Origin: Tanypteryx hageni
Lineage: Eukaryota > Arthropoda > Insecta > Odonata > Petaluridae
DNA length: 64,000 bases
NCBI GenBank assembly: GCA_028673005.1
Contig: CM054118.1
Location: 57,481,338 to 57,545,337, forward strand
Reading direction: 5' to 3'
Shown: positions 1 through 11,010 of the stretch, piece by piece
How the letters are laid out: each line of letters begins with the position of its first letter
Position numbering within the stretch: the stretch's first letter is position 1
The notes under the pieces: model-generated
The model's database searches: none
What the model saw: the letters and a program-made list of their open reading frames with translations, nothing else
What the model was told of the DNA's origin: nothing
Made by a program: the position numbers and the translations under genes

Positions 1-152
1 GAGTCTCGTCATAGCAGTCCAACTAAACAACATCTGTTGCGTGCCGACATGTCTACGACATTCTGAGTTATTCAAAAATACACGATTCATCTGTGCCTCC
101 TTCTTGATAGTTCATTTATAGCCTCCAAGCATCAATCGATCGTCTCTTAGGC

Positions 153-437
153 CAGTGGTTCTCAACCTTTTGCATCTTGCGTCCCACCAACCATTTTGTC
201 AAAAACCTTGGTCCCACAATGATAAAAATAAACCCCATCTTTTCCAAGAAGTGGATTTTTATGTCAACTGCATTTCAAAACCATATTAATCCTTATGGAC
301 ATTTTTAAAAACCTTAAATATTGGAGTAATTTTTTTGAGAAAAAGCTATACACAAATTACCGTCGAAACTTCCCGTCCCACCTAGACGACCTTTGCGTCC
401 CATCAGTGGGACGCGTCCCACCGGTTAAGAAACACTG
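153..437. mobile_element. Non-autonomous hAT-type element with perfect 8-bp TSD
   Basis: The ends are CAGTGGTTCTCAACC (153 onward) and GGTTAAGAAACACTG (to 437), imperfect terminal inverted repeats of the hAT/Charlie kind. The flanking 8 bp are identical, TCTTAGGC at 145-152 and 438-445, which is the hallmark target-site duplication. The 285-bp body has no coding capacity. It contains repeated GTCCCAC motifs near both ends, likely subterminal transposase-binding sites. It lies in intron 2 of the choline transporter. Confidence 0.93.
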
Positions 438-845
438 TCTTAGGCCACTCTTAAATATTTACATAAATTAAATTTAAGAATTTGGCAGAGGGAGTGAGAG
501 TTCGTGAACTAAGCATATCTACATGGATCTAACGCAACGACTTACGTTATCGTGCTGCCTTCTTTTGGTGTTGGCTAGAAATGTCCGTTATGAACGTCAC
601 TCAACGTGGTAGAATGATCCCAGCAGAAATAGAGATAGGAGGAATTAATAAGAAGTATAAAATTCAGAATAAGAGTAGTAAAACTGCATTGGTTATAATC
701 GGATGCCGACCACCTAAATGTTTAGCCTACTTTATAGAATGGAAATAGGCTTATAGTTTCATCATTGTGTCTGTCTTTCCGTCCCTCCCTATTAACTTTT
801 GCAAAAATACACCGATTTTCATGACACTTGGGGAAATCTCCTGCT

Positions 846-1024
846 CAGAGCCGTCTCTAAGACCCGCGGGGCCCCGGGTGAGAGGGTTGCCGCGGGGCCC
901 CCTATTTATACAAATCAAATTTCTCATTTAATTACAGAGCCGTCTCTAAGACCCGCGGGGCCCTCATAGGCGTGGGGCCCTGGGCGACTGCCCACCCAGC
1001 CCCCCCTCCTTTCAGACGGCTCTG
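846..1024. mobile_element. Short GC-rich hAT-type MITE with duplicated 5' half and perfect 8-bp TSD
   Basis: The element starts CAGAGCCGTCTCTAAG and ends AGACGGCTCTG (inverted ends), flanked by identical CTCCTGCT at 838-845 and 1025-1032. Inside, the first ~29 bp recur at 935, so the element is an 89-bp unit (846-934) followed by a 90-bp unit (935-1024). Only the second unit contains the closing inverted end. The 89-bp unit recurs almost identically at 41322-41410. The body is GC-rich (GGGGCCC blocks) with an AT-rich tail, unlike its surroundings. Confidence 0.92.
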
Positions 1025-2051
1025 CTCCTGCTACTGAAGCCGAGCTCCCGAGGTCAGTTTTTGTTGCGAATATTGAAAGTTCCGGGTTCGATTCCAGGAA
1101 CTATCCTTCTCGTTTGATTTACATGGATAATCTGAAAACCATCGTGCAGGATAATTTTCTCTTGCACATTAAAATATCTTATAATTGTAATATCGGTGCA
1201 GAATTTGTACTATTCTCTGAGGAAAGGAATGGAAATTTTAATTTCCATTGTAGAATTTTGCTTATCGATCGCATTTCTTCGAATTTCTAGTAGATACTGG
1301 CGTTTTTGCATGTTATCACTCATTACGAGAGTGTTTCCATAGCAAAGACTATTGTTGTACTCGGATTCGGTATAGTCTAATGCATACACGCGTTATTTTT
1401 GCCGCACAAATACGCGCGATCAATTTAGTTTTCCGTCGGAATGTATTTGTAATATTTTATATCGCTAAATTATGAAATTTGGGAACACAAAGAGCAACTC
1501 ATCCGCAGTGATTTTAAAGCCATTAAAGCCAATATAACTATTAAATAAATATTATGTGGAAAGTAGGCATCATAAATTCCGTTTGCATTATCTTGTTTAC
1601 ATGGTGATTACAACTAACAAACATTACGCCAGTCAAAAATCAGAAGTTATTTATCTGAGAGATTAGTTTATTTAAAAAATGTGTCGCACAGTCTTGATAG
1701 TAGCGTGAGAATCGTTATTCAGTTAGTATGGCGTTTCTTTTATATTTTCTTTATATTTACAAATGTTAAAGGATTTTTAATTTCTCACCTGGACCTTCAA
1801 CACATTTCAACGGAATCAAGCGAATTTGACCTTATCAAAAGCGACAAGGAAATGAAATGTTAAGTAACCCGTAATTCTTATTCTTACAGAATACGCGCAA
1901 ATACACCATAGATATTCTAAATTTTGAATTCTTCAGGGCATAATACTTCAAAATCTAGCTTCGCCATTTTCGTTTTTTATAACAAAATAGATGTAGGTTT
2001 CTTTTGGTCTAAGTCACGGGAAAAATAAATATCTTACGAATCGTTACTCAC

Positions 2052-2159
2052 CGAACACCAGACTGAGGGCGTAACCAAATGGAGCTTGGCACCATACCAG
2101 ACCCTGTGTGTAAATAGCTTCTGCTGTCCCATTGATGTAACCACCGCCAACCCACGTAG
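2052..2159 (-). CDS. SLC5A7/CHT: High-affinity choline transporter, second coding exon
   Basis: This 108-nt internal exon on the minus strand is bounded by a pyrimidine-rich acceptor (TAATTGCAG, 2160 upwards) and a consensus GTGAGT donor (2051 downwards). With the single base carried from exon 1 it encodes [20 protein letters not shown] then [17 protein letters not shown]. The first part is the highly conserved second membrane segment of CHT and of the sodium/solute symporter family. Both splice junctions are phase 1 and the reading frame is uninterrupted. The two exons together give about 91 of the roughly 600 residues expected, so the later exons must lie beyond the left edge of the window. 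No frameshift or stop is present, so nothing here suggests a pseudogene. Confidence 0.93.
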
Positions 2160-5100
2160 CTGCAATTAGAGAAGAGATAATTTGAAGGCAGCGCAAAAGA
2201 GGAAGATTACACAGTCGTTAAATAAACGACTGGATGATTGGGGTTGCTATTTGCAGATGGCCTCGCGTGCCGAGGCTGTGTACAAAAACATTTAGATTGT
2301 TTTTTTTAATAGGTTGTGTTTTGCTATTCCTTGTTCCCGGAAAACTAAAGATCATATTTTAATTGGAATGCTTTCCTCCTAGGTATCAAATAAGAAAAGA
2401 TATTTACATCCTGATATTAACGGATTTAAGTTGATTTTTCCCCGTGGCGGATGATCACACACTCACATCCAAAATTAAATTTAAAAATTAAAACGCCGAT
2501 TTACAGAATCAATCGCTTAAAATAAATCCATTACTAATTAAAATAATCATGCAATTTTTACATGACATTACTCCATCCATTATCACCAAGAGATCAATCT
2601 TATGAATCATTACCGATTACCGATCCGAATGATTCTATATGACAAAATATCTGATAGTTTACCGTCGAGCAATAGCTTTTACTCAAATTTGATGTTCAAT
2701 TTCCCCTTTGACATTTTTTATGGTGGTATCGATACTTGCGTCCACAACACGCCCGGCGGTTTTATATCTATGGGAATCGCCTATATCATTCAATTCGATG
2801 GAAGCCGTAAGTCAAGCCCTATCATCCAGTTTTGCCTTTCTTCAGATATCATGTTTCGGAAACCTTAAGAATGCAAACGCTGCGCCACGTTCGACCAAAC
2901 GCACTTCATCGCGTAAGAGAGAACATTGGTCTGATTAATCTAACATAAAATTAAATCCTCTCTATGCTTTAAAAAAATCATTTCTTAATCTTAAAAATGG
3001 CTCTTGAACGTTGAAGGTTCTCCGATAACATAAATTTCAACGTTAGTAAAATTAGGCAATTGTCCACGGCCTAGCGGAGAATCGCGTATACTCAACACTG
3101 GATACCGCAGTTGGTAAAACGGTGTGCAATGTATTAACCGCAAATGCTCAAATCGCGATTGAAAAACCGCGATTGGCGAGGTATTAGAACAAGGCCATTC
3201 AAAATGTGGTACCAGATGACTCACAAACGGTATGAACAAAATTTATTTTGTGTGTTTCAAAGCAAGTTTATTGGATAACGAAAATGCTGACACCGAAAAC
3301 GTTGATAAAAATATTCAAGGGGTACATGAGAAAAAGTTAGTAAGGCGCTGGGCTAATATATACACATTTGCTTTTCTTATTTTTACGTTACATTTGCGAT
3401 ATTTTAACCAACAAAACCTTTATCGATTGCAGCTGGGTTACGACTCAAGAAAAATCCATATCTTTACGATCAATTTAATTTTATATGATAAGTGCCGCTG
3501 GTTTGAACGTAGAGAGGAGTTTCTAGGAAAACGCTCGAAGCGTTTCTTAGATCAATACGAGTTGAATAGCGCATATCGGTTAATCAAGTGTTTTTCTATG
3601 ACGTAGAATTTATCCTTGCGTAGAATGCTGTTCTATTGCTTTTCCAAACATCGCGTTGTTGGCCGTTTCAAATTAAGTTCGAAATAATAATTAAGTTTGA
3701 ATGAAATAATTTGCTTACCAAATTCATCAATACGTCGAATTCGACCTATCAAAATCGTTCGCGCGAAATCATTCACTCCAAATACAAAACGGTCTAAATA
3801 AATTATTCTCTCTGTTCTTTCCTTTCTGCAAACTGGTGTAAGTCTGAAACGAGGCCAAAACCTTTTATATGAATGACGTTGTCATTCACGAAGCCGGTAG
3901 GTCTTCAATATAACTCAGTTTACCGGGAATATTATTATTTACAATGGAAAAAACACCCAAGAAGAGATAATTTTTCAAGTGACCGACTAAAAACTCCAAA
4001 AATTTTTATGACAACATTTCTTATCGTTTATATGTTCAACTTTTCTTGTGGCTAATCATCGTTTTTTTATTCCTCCTTAATATTTTATCGTTGGTTGTTG
4101 TTTTTACCTACTTTCCTTTATTTTCAGAAATCTTTATTTCCATACGTATTCACATTTCTCCCGTTGGCTTATTCCTCATTTACGTCTGTGAGGAAGGAAG
4201 CACACGTCATATGATTCCAACGTTTACGTCAATCGCTTTATCTCTCTCGATCATTTTTCCGTTATTTCTCCCTAGCATCCTAAGTTAATTTACTCCCAAG
4301 CTTTGCATGCAGGCACATAATGTCCTCTAAACATGAAGATGCGTTTTCATTGACCGATGCCATTGTGACTCTGATTTGAACGAATTTGGAGCGGTGGTGC
4401 TTCTGAAGAGACCAAATGTATTCTTATGACTAATAGTGTCCTGAGATAGCAATGCACAAATAGATGGCTGTGGATTATTTATTGCGATTATGGATGCATG
4501 AAAAATATTTATCGGCCGGAAAATAAAGAATTATGGTGATTTATCCTAACAAAAATTTCTTCTCGGATTAAAACACATCCCAAGCGTTTCTAAACGTAAT
4601 ACGCTAAATATAATTCTTGAACGAAAACCTTTGTAAAATATTTAGATTTTAAAGTACATCAGATGTATTCATTTAAATTGCAAATGGATGAACAATGTTA
4701 TTTTTAATTAGGGGATTGCTCAGGATAAAAATGGTCAAGGAAATTTTCACAATTCTATATAGATGAAATAAATTTGGTGAAACTTTTGGAGATGTGGTTT
4801 TCATAAAACGAATATTAATATTGATTGCATAATTTGATAAATGACAGCTAGTTTTGTTAATGGTAAGGGATAATATTTGTATAATTTTAGATGTCGTTAT
4901 CTGTAATTTTGAACATTTTTAATAGAACAAGGTTTTAATAATTATAGTTAATAATATAAAATATCTCACCAAATGCGGCTTTTTCACTGTGATTACTGCA
5001 GGCAATTTTCATTTATACTTGAATAACTCGATGTTACAATTCAATACGTTAATCACATTTCATTAAAAGATTCCAATCGCAATAAAAATGATGTAGTCAT

Positions 5101-7750
5101 TGTATCTTTCGTCCGTTACAGACTTTCCGAAATGGTAATACAAGATTAAATATTCATTTTTATATTTTCAACAGAGACAACTGAAGAAATGTATACCTAT
5201 TGGATTTATATACATGAAGTATACAAGATAATATAAAACTTTTAAATTCCAAGTAAATCCGCTCCCAAAGAACAGTAACAACTATTTTACATATGTATAA
5301 ATTCCAAATACTAATTTTTCCCAAACATACTACCTTGTACAAATGTTTATAAATGAAGAACCTTTAAAAATAAAAATCTTTCTCGGAAAAGAATTAAAGG
5401 TATGTCTGTAAATACCTTGTTTCTTATAAAAAATCTATTCCCGCCCAGTTATACAAAAATCGAGAAACGATATTAATGAATCTACTCAGCTCGAGTAGTA
5501 TATAAGGCCGCTTTCCTTGTGCAACGACGGTAAAACAAAGGTAGACTCAACGCAAAAGGAAGAACATTTTAAAAGTAATTTTTTTTTTGCTTTTCGATCA
5601 ATCTCACTTGACACACATGCAGACCAACAATAAATCATTCCCGAGACATTGCCTACAGAAGAAGTCAGAAAAAGCCCATGCGCAAATCTGTAAAAAATAA
5701 AAATAAAACTAAGCCTCAAAAGAAAGGTCCGGAGATGTCCGTATTTACCGTGATATAAATCGAATAGAAAAAGATTTTATTCCCGTTTATCTTAAGATCT
5801 CACTGAAAAAACTGTCCAGAAAAACTTCGCATGCGAAAAGTTATATTGTTTTTTTAAGGTCATCAGTATACCCTACGGTGACCTCTAACGACCCTCATGT
5901 CTTCATCCTCACTCCCCCCTCATATAATCATAACATACACGGAACGGCCACCGTGAAGAATTCTCCCGCCAGAGGATAGTGTTTTCACTTCGAGAGAGAG
6001 AGAGGGGGGGAAGCGAGCCGGAGGGAGAAAGAGGAAAAGAGAAAAAAATAAGATCATCGATTTTTCCTGACGTCCAAACAACCGCACCGCGTTCTATATA
6101 AGAGGGACAAGCGGGGACTTTTGCAGCTGGCGAAGCCAACAATCCGAGACCCTCTCTTTGCCATGGAAACACATCGAACGAGGCACGGAAACAATAGTAC
6201 AGGATACGCTTAATGAGCTCGCGGCGACAAAATTGCGGTATGGACCGAGTTGAACATAAGGGCGATATCATCACTCTTAATAATTTCGCCTTTTTAACGG
6301 TGTTCCGTGACATCTTTTCAGGCACACGCAAGAGGCAATTTGCTTTATGTGTCGAAGTAAACGTGAATTTATACTGATTACTGTGACAGTGACAAATATT
6401 TCGTGTTTCTTTCAAAATTACTTTTGCTAGTGGTTATCCTATTGCGGGCGCACACAAGATACAATTTCCTTTATATGTCGAAGTAAACGGATTTATATTG
6501 TGATCATTGTAACAGTGACAAATATTTTGTCTTACTTTCAAAATGACTTTCGCTAGTGGCTGCCCGAGATTGCTCCGTTACGCGTCGGTAAGGGATTAAA
6601 GTGAAATATCATCGAACGAGGTTAACGTAATTCTGAGCGAGAGTTGATAAAAGAATACAAAATACAAAAATATTTTTTCCACGGCAACAATTTATTTTAC
6701 ATAATAATTGTGATCATTTTCTTTGTTTTAACAGTTTCCGCGATGTTCAAGATTCCTTCAGGATACAAGTCGAAAAATGACTTTTTTTCAATCTTGTTGT
6801 ATACTGCCTCGAGGCAAAGGTTGTGGTCGTTTTAATATTTCATAGCATCTTTTGTTATAAATGAGAAGAAGGACTTGGTGTTTCACCTTGGCTAATCTTT
6901 ACAAAATGGGAGTTTTTGCAATTGGACAGATCGCAATTTTTCATTAATCTTATCCGCAGTGACACATTCATCATAAGCTTTAAGTATGACCATCAGCACT
7001 CAAGGATAACACTTGTTGAATAATATGAAGCTGTACAATACATCAACGTATTCAGGTAAAGATTTAAAATTACAGCTTTTGCAATTTCGATTGATACATC
7101 CGTAGTACCAATAATAATAACTTATATAATCTAATATAAGGCTATGACATACATGATGACATAAATCACGAGATAAAGGGTGTCATTCAAAATATTGATT
7201 TAGGAATTTTGTTCCGTGAAATTTCTCCATTTTAAGCAAATTTTAATTTTAAAAAACTTTTCAAAATGCTTGACCTACTTCCTCATGATCATAGCACGAG
7301 TAATTTTTTCTTTATTAATTTAATGTGTCGTAAAAAACTAAAATAAACTTATACATTGATGAAAAAAGTATCGACATTGAAAGGTATTTAAGATAAAAAT
7401 TACTATCGCGATGAATACATAAAACGTATAAAACAAGCTTTTCAGTTTGTTCGCTGCATTGTGTCGAGCAAATATTGTAGATTTAAACCCAACCAACTAC
7501 AATATGAACCGATTAATGTGATATGGAAGCCTTCTATGGCCAACGAAAGAAGACGAGTATTTTCTCTCCTCAAAAATTTTTCCAGTTTTAGAACGAGGCT
7601 AATACCGATCTTGGTTGCGTTTCGGATATTAGCCGCGGCATTTATTTTTTTATCCTGAATTTAGGCAAAAAATGCCGTCGGACAGGTAGCAACGTCACGC
7701 GAAATATTTTGCGCGAAACGTTTCGGCGTCACGAGTGAGACGTCCCTCAC
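2160..7750 (-). other. Choline transporter intron 1 (5.6 kb)
   Basis: This is the intron between the two coding exons, bounded by GTGAGG and TTGCAG on the minus strand. It is AT-rich. The ORFs inside it are short, lack similarity I recognise, and look like chance. Two imperfect tandem copies of a ~120-bp segment lie at 6320-6566, and a short (GA)n run lies near 5990. I see no further exon or intact mobile element in it. Confidence 0.85.
6320..6566. repeat. Imperfect tandem duplication, ~126-bp period, two copies
   Basis: Copies begin near 6321 and 6447. They share TATGTCGAAGTAAACG / TGTGTCGAAGTAAACG, ACAGTGACAAATATTT and TTTCAAAAT.ACTTT.GCTAGTGG in the same order. Divergence is about 15-20 percent by eye, so the duplication is old. 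It lies in choline transporter intron 1. Confidence 0.8.
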
Positions 7751-7916
7751 CTGTCATCGTGAATATTCCGACGAAGAGACCGATGCTTCGGCCCGCGAGC
7801 ATCACCTCCTCTTCCGAGTCGTTTCCGCTCTGCTTCTTCCTGGCCGCCCATATTCCGACGCCCAGGATGAGAACGTAGAAGAGGATGATAGAAATGAGTC
7901 CCGCGATGTTGAACAT
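7751..7916 (-). CDS. SLC5A7/CHT: High-affinity choline transporter, first coding exon (partial gene)
   Basis: This exon encodes the first 55 residues of a sodium-dependent high-affinity choline transporter, the plasma-membrane protein that returns choline to cholinergic nerve endings for acetylcholine synthesis. Read on the minus strand, it starts MFNIAGLISIILFYVLILG, a hydrophobic first membrane segment at about residues 4-23. A short charged loop (RKKQSGNDSEEE) follows, then VMLAGRSIGLFVGIFTMT, which I recognise as the conserved CHT N-terminus of insects. The start is the ATG at 7914-7916, with A at -3 (GCCAAGATG). The frame stays open upstream, but family members begin at this Met and a splice acceptor appears to lie 25 nt further up. 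The exon ends after the first base of a codon, followed by a GTGAGG donor (7750 downwards). Exon 2 at 2052-2159 continues in matching phase. The identification comes from recalled family sequence, not a search. Confidence 0.93.
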
Positions 7917-7980
7917 CTTGGCGGGTTCTTCCGGAGGAGGACTGGTCAGAGCGGGCGAGCGGGAGAGAGAGAGAGAATAA
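7917..7980 (-). promoter_or_regulatory. Probable 5'UTR end and upstream splice acceptor of the choline transporter
   Basis: On the minus strand, upstream of the start ATG, there are 25 nt (7917-7941) of likely 5'UTR. These are preceded by a strong pyrimidine tract (TCTCTCTCTCTCCCGCTCGC) and CTGACCAG, which resembles a 3' splice site with its AG just before 7941. If used, the gene has at least one non-coding exon further right and its promoter is not here. Alternatively this is continuous 5'UTR of a first exon. RNA data would separate the two. Confidence 0.5.
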
Positions 7981-8080
7981 AGATGAACCAAGCGTCGGAT
8001 TGCGGGGAGGATTTTGGTGCGCACTACGACAATCTGGCAATACTATAGCGATCAATTTGCAGCTAACGGTGCACGTTGGA

Positions 8081-8221
8081 AGCCTGCGATATTAAAACAA
8101 CTTTATTGCTATAGGGAAGGATTAGTAATTATTTAAATATTACATGACTGCGTTATTAAAACAACTTTATTGCTATAGGGAGGGATTAGTAATTATTTAA
8201 ATATTACAAGCCTGCGTTATT
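8081..8221. repeat. Tandem repeat, 64-bp period, about 2.2 copies
   Basis: Two nearly identical 64-bp units (8081-8144 and 8145-8208) contain AACTTTATTGCTATAGGG and TAATTATTTAAATATTACA. A short third start (AGCCTGCGTTATT) follows. It lies just upstream (minus-strand sense) of the choline transporter start exon. Confidence 0.9.
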
Positions 8222-10762
8222 ACTGCAGGGAGAAGCTATGGTTTTCTTAAAGGAATGATAGACTTAAACTATGTAAATCTATATTATTTTTTGGGATACT
8301 TAAGGAGATGCTTTATTCTACATTATTACTTATGGTAACTGCGATGGAGAAATGATTTTCAGAATTTATTTTGGCTAAGTGTATAATAGTTTGGCATTAC
8401 AACCAAGATAAGATTGATTTGTTTTTAATGAATGAATTTTCAGCATATGATTATGAAATGAATGGAATCCTCCAACGACTTCGAACTTTGCAGAGTTGCA
8501 AGTGCCTAAGAAATGAAATTGTATTGGTTTTATGCATCTTTAAGCTCAACTCCAAGGTACATCCAAATTTTTCTGTGGAGGAAATATTGACTGTGATGAA
8601 TGCATGCTACGTGAATCGAAGTGAAATACATATTTACATTTGCACTGAAGAGTCATAACTCTGTGACTGGATTTCCAAAACTGGAATAAATAAGTACACT
8701 TACCTTCAATCTTCGGAAACATTCTTCATATTCCAGACGATTTCATTGCATTATGACGACTACTTTTTATTTACAAACTTTGGCGGGACATCTACATGCT
8801 TCATTGGGTTCACTATTTTTACTTAGTAAGATTAGACTCTTTATTGGGACATACGAAACCAAACTCATTGGTTTCTACCAACCCTAGCTAATTAAGATAA
8901 TAGTTAAATATCTAATGGTGTATGGAATTCTTATTCACAGGAAAGACAAATCCCTGAACTTAATCTTTCGCTACTTTAACTTGATGAATCGAAAGCGCTA
9001 CGTCACTAAGCTCTTTATTATGGCTGAAATCTTTAAGCAAGCTTGACTGAGTTTTATTTTTGGCACATGACTAATCGTTATAAAATCAGGCCTCAAAATG
9101 CTTATATTTCTGTTTGTAGGAATTTTCATATGAAATGTACTTTCAAAAAACCCACGCCGTAGCTTACCCGCGCTGTCAAACTTTTCTCAATTTATGAAAG
9201 TTAATTAAAATGGATAAAATTTTTAGAATGTTGCACGAACGCGTTTCCCGAAATTTTACATAGACTTTTAACATGCGTGAGAGAAATAATTCCATGACAT
9301 TTCAGAGGCAGCCAATGAATTTTTCATCGCCCTTGCTGTAATTTTAATTAAGGTCATGCGGAGTATGTGATTTTTATCAAAACTTCCAAACGACACGCGT
9401 TGTTCGATGGAATCAAGACTGTAATTCATTCATTTTACGTGATCTCCTCAAGTTTCCCGAATGAATTAGGTTCACATTTTAAACAAACATTTATCTTTCG
9501 TTGTGAAAATTTTATGGCTGAAACGGGAATTTTCTCGCATGCGCGGCCTGCTGATACAACGAAAACTACACAGAGAGGAAATGGATGGGAAATGCCTACA
9601 CATTCTACCATCAGCCAGCAAAAAGCTATAGTTCTAGAGTATTCATTTTTGAGAATTAGGAATTTTATGATACATAGAAACACAAATAGAATTTTTAAGA
9701 ACAGCCATGGGTTTCTTTGCTAAACTAATTTATCTTTCAAGATACGTTCAATCAAACTAATTTTTGTCTGTTTTTAAAACACAGAAAAACTAGAAGACTT
9801 GTTTCAATTTCGACTCGATTCAATTCCGAAACGATTGTTATTTTAACTGCATGTGCAATGATTTATTTTTAATTTATTTCAGAGCAAAGATCGAATTTTT
9901 CAATCGATTATCGAGAAGGCAGAAACACGCAATAATTAAAAAAGAAATCCCTCGCGATTATTACGTCAGCTCTGATTGATTCGCTGCCATCGACTTATCT
10001 CACGTAAATCTCCGTATGACCAAGTAGTACGGAGCGGCAGAAAAAAGAAGATTCCCCGAAAAACAAAGTAAACTGCAAACGAATTGTTGCAGAGATTCAT
10101 ACACACCGAGATGGTCGAAACCTTCTCTCTTTTTATTCGACTACACGTTGCGTTTGCATACTTCTTATGCCACTATCGGACTAAAATTAAATTTTGGAGG
10201 TGCTGGCAAAGAATCGCCGAGAGACGTACCTTTCGGTATCCATCTTTACTGGTCTGCGGTAACGTGCTAACTATGGAAACATCATTGCAGCATAAAAAGG
10301 GATGTTGCAAATGTCATCTGCGGGTTAAACATGGAGATAAGATTAGAGTCTGTAGAGGTATTAGTGGTGGGCGGTGACGAAAGAGAGAGAGGAAAGGGGA
10401 GGTTTATATTTGCTTCTGTAGGTCGTGTTTATTCCTGAGGTGACGTGCTCGCTATTCGCCCGCCTCACACGTTCGTATGCATGAAATGTTGACTCGATCT
10501 CGCCTGGCGTCTGATGATAAATTTTGGGACACGAGAAAGGAATAATGTGTTTTGCGGCGAGATGCGGTTAAGGGAAGAAAAGGAGATGAGACACAACTGA
10601 AGTGGTTTCTTTTCGTATTTATGAGGGAGTTGGAAAATATCATTGCAAAAAAGGATGTTGTATGAATGAGTCCGTGAGAGCCGCATGAGTTTACACACAC
10701 ACGAGGTAAAATTGAAATTTCTGTTAGTATATCATGGGAAAGTTTTAACAAAGGAGGTGAAT

Positions 10763-11010
10763 ATGCTCGAGTTCAGGTATCTTGTACATGTTCACAAAAT
10801 ATTAAGTATTGTAAAATCGTTCGTAGACATACAGAATATTGGTATAATTATTCTTATAACTATTTCGCTATAAGAGAAAGTTATGACAAATAGGCTTAAT
10901 ATGTTCAAGTTCGTGTATCTTGTATATGTTTACAGGATAAAAATTATTGTAAATTCAGTCTTTGGCATACAATATATTGGTATGAATATCCTTACATCTA
11001 TTACACTTAA
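10763..11010. repeat. Diverged tandem duplication, ~138-bp period
   Basis: ATGCTCGAGTTCAGGTATCT at 10763 and ATGTTCAAGTTCGTGTATCT at 10901 head two copies. These also share ATTGTAAA.TC..T and ACA.AATATTGGTAT.A in order. The copies are old and diverged. Confidence 0.75.

Larger units (their letters stand above)
1..2051 (-). other. Choline transporter intron 2 (partial), carrying two hAT-type insertions
   Basis: This sequence follows the exon 2 donor and runs off the left edge, so intron 2 is at least 2.05 kb. It holds two non-autonomous hAT-type elements (153-437 and 846-1024, listed separately) and a degenerate stretch at about 760-837. That stretch includes TGTCTGTCTTTCCGTCC and CACCGATTTTCATGA, which resemble parts of the Helitron-like repeats elsewhere in the window. 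A lone pol III B-box-like GGTTCGATTCC sits at 1085-1095. No third exon was found. Confidence 0.75.

Noticed and set aside
1085..1095. B-box-like GGTTCGATTCC after the hAT MITE
   Set aside because: No A box upstream and no SINE tail visible; left as an isolated match.
5909..6415. 168-codon minus-strand ORF in choline transporter intron 1
   Set aside because: No recognisable domain; it overlaps a (GA)n run and one unit of a non-coding tandem duplication.
8022..8024. Upstream in-frame ATG as the start of the choline transporter
   Set aside because: It would add 36 residues unlike the family N-terminus, and it lies beyond a probable splice acceptor. The ATG at 7914-7916 has better context and matches the family start.
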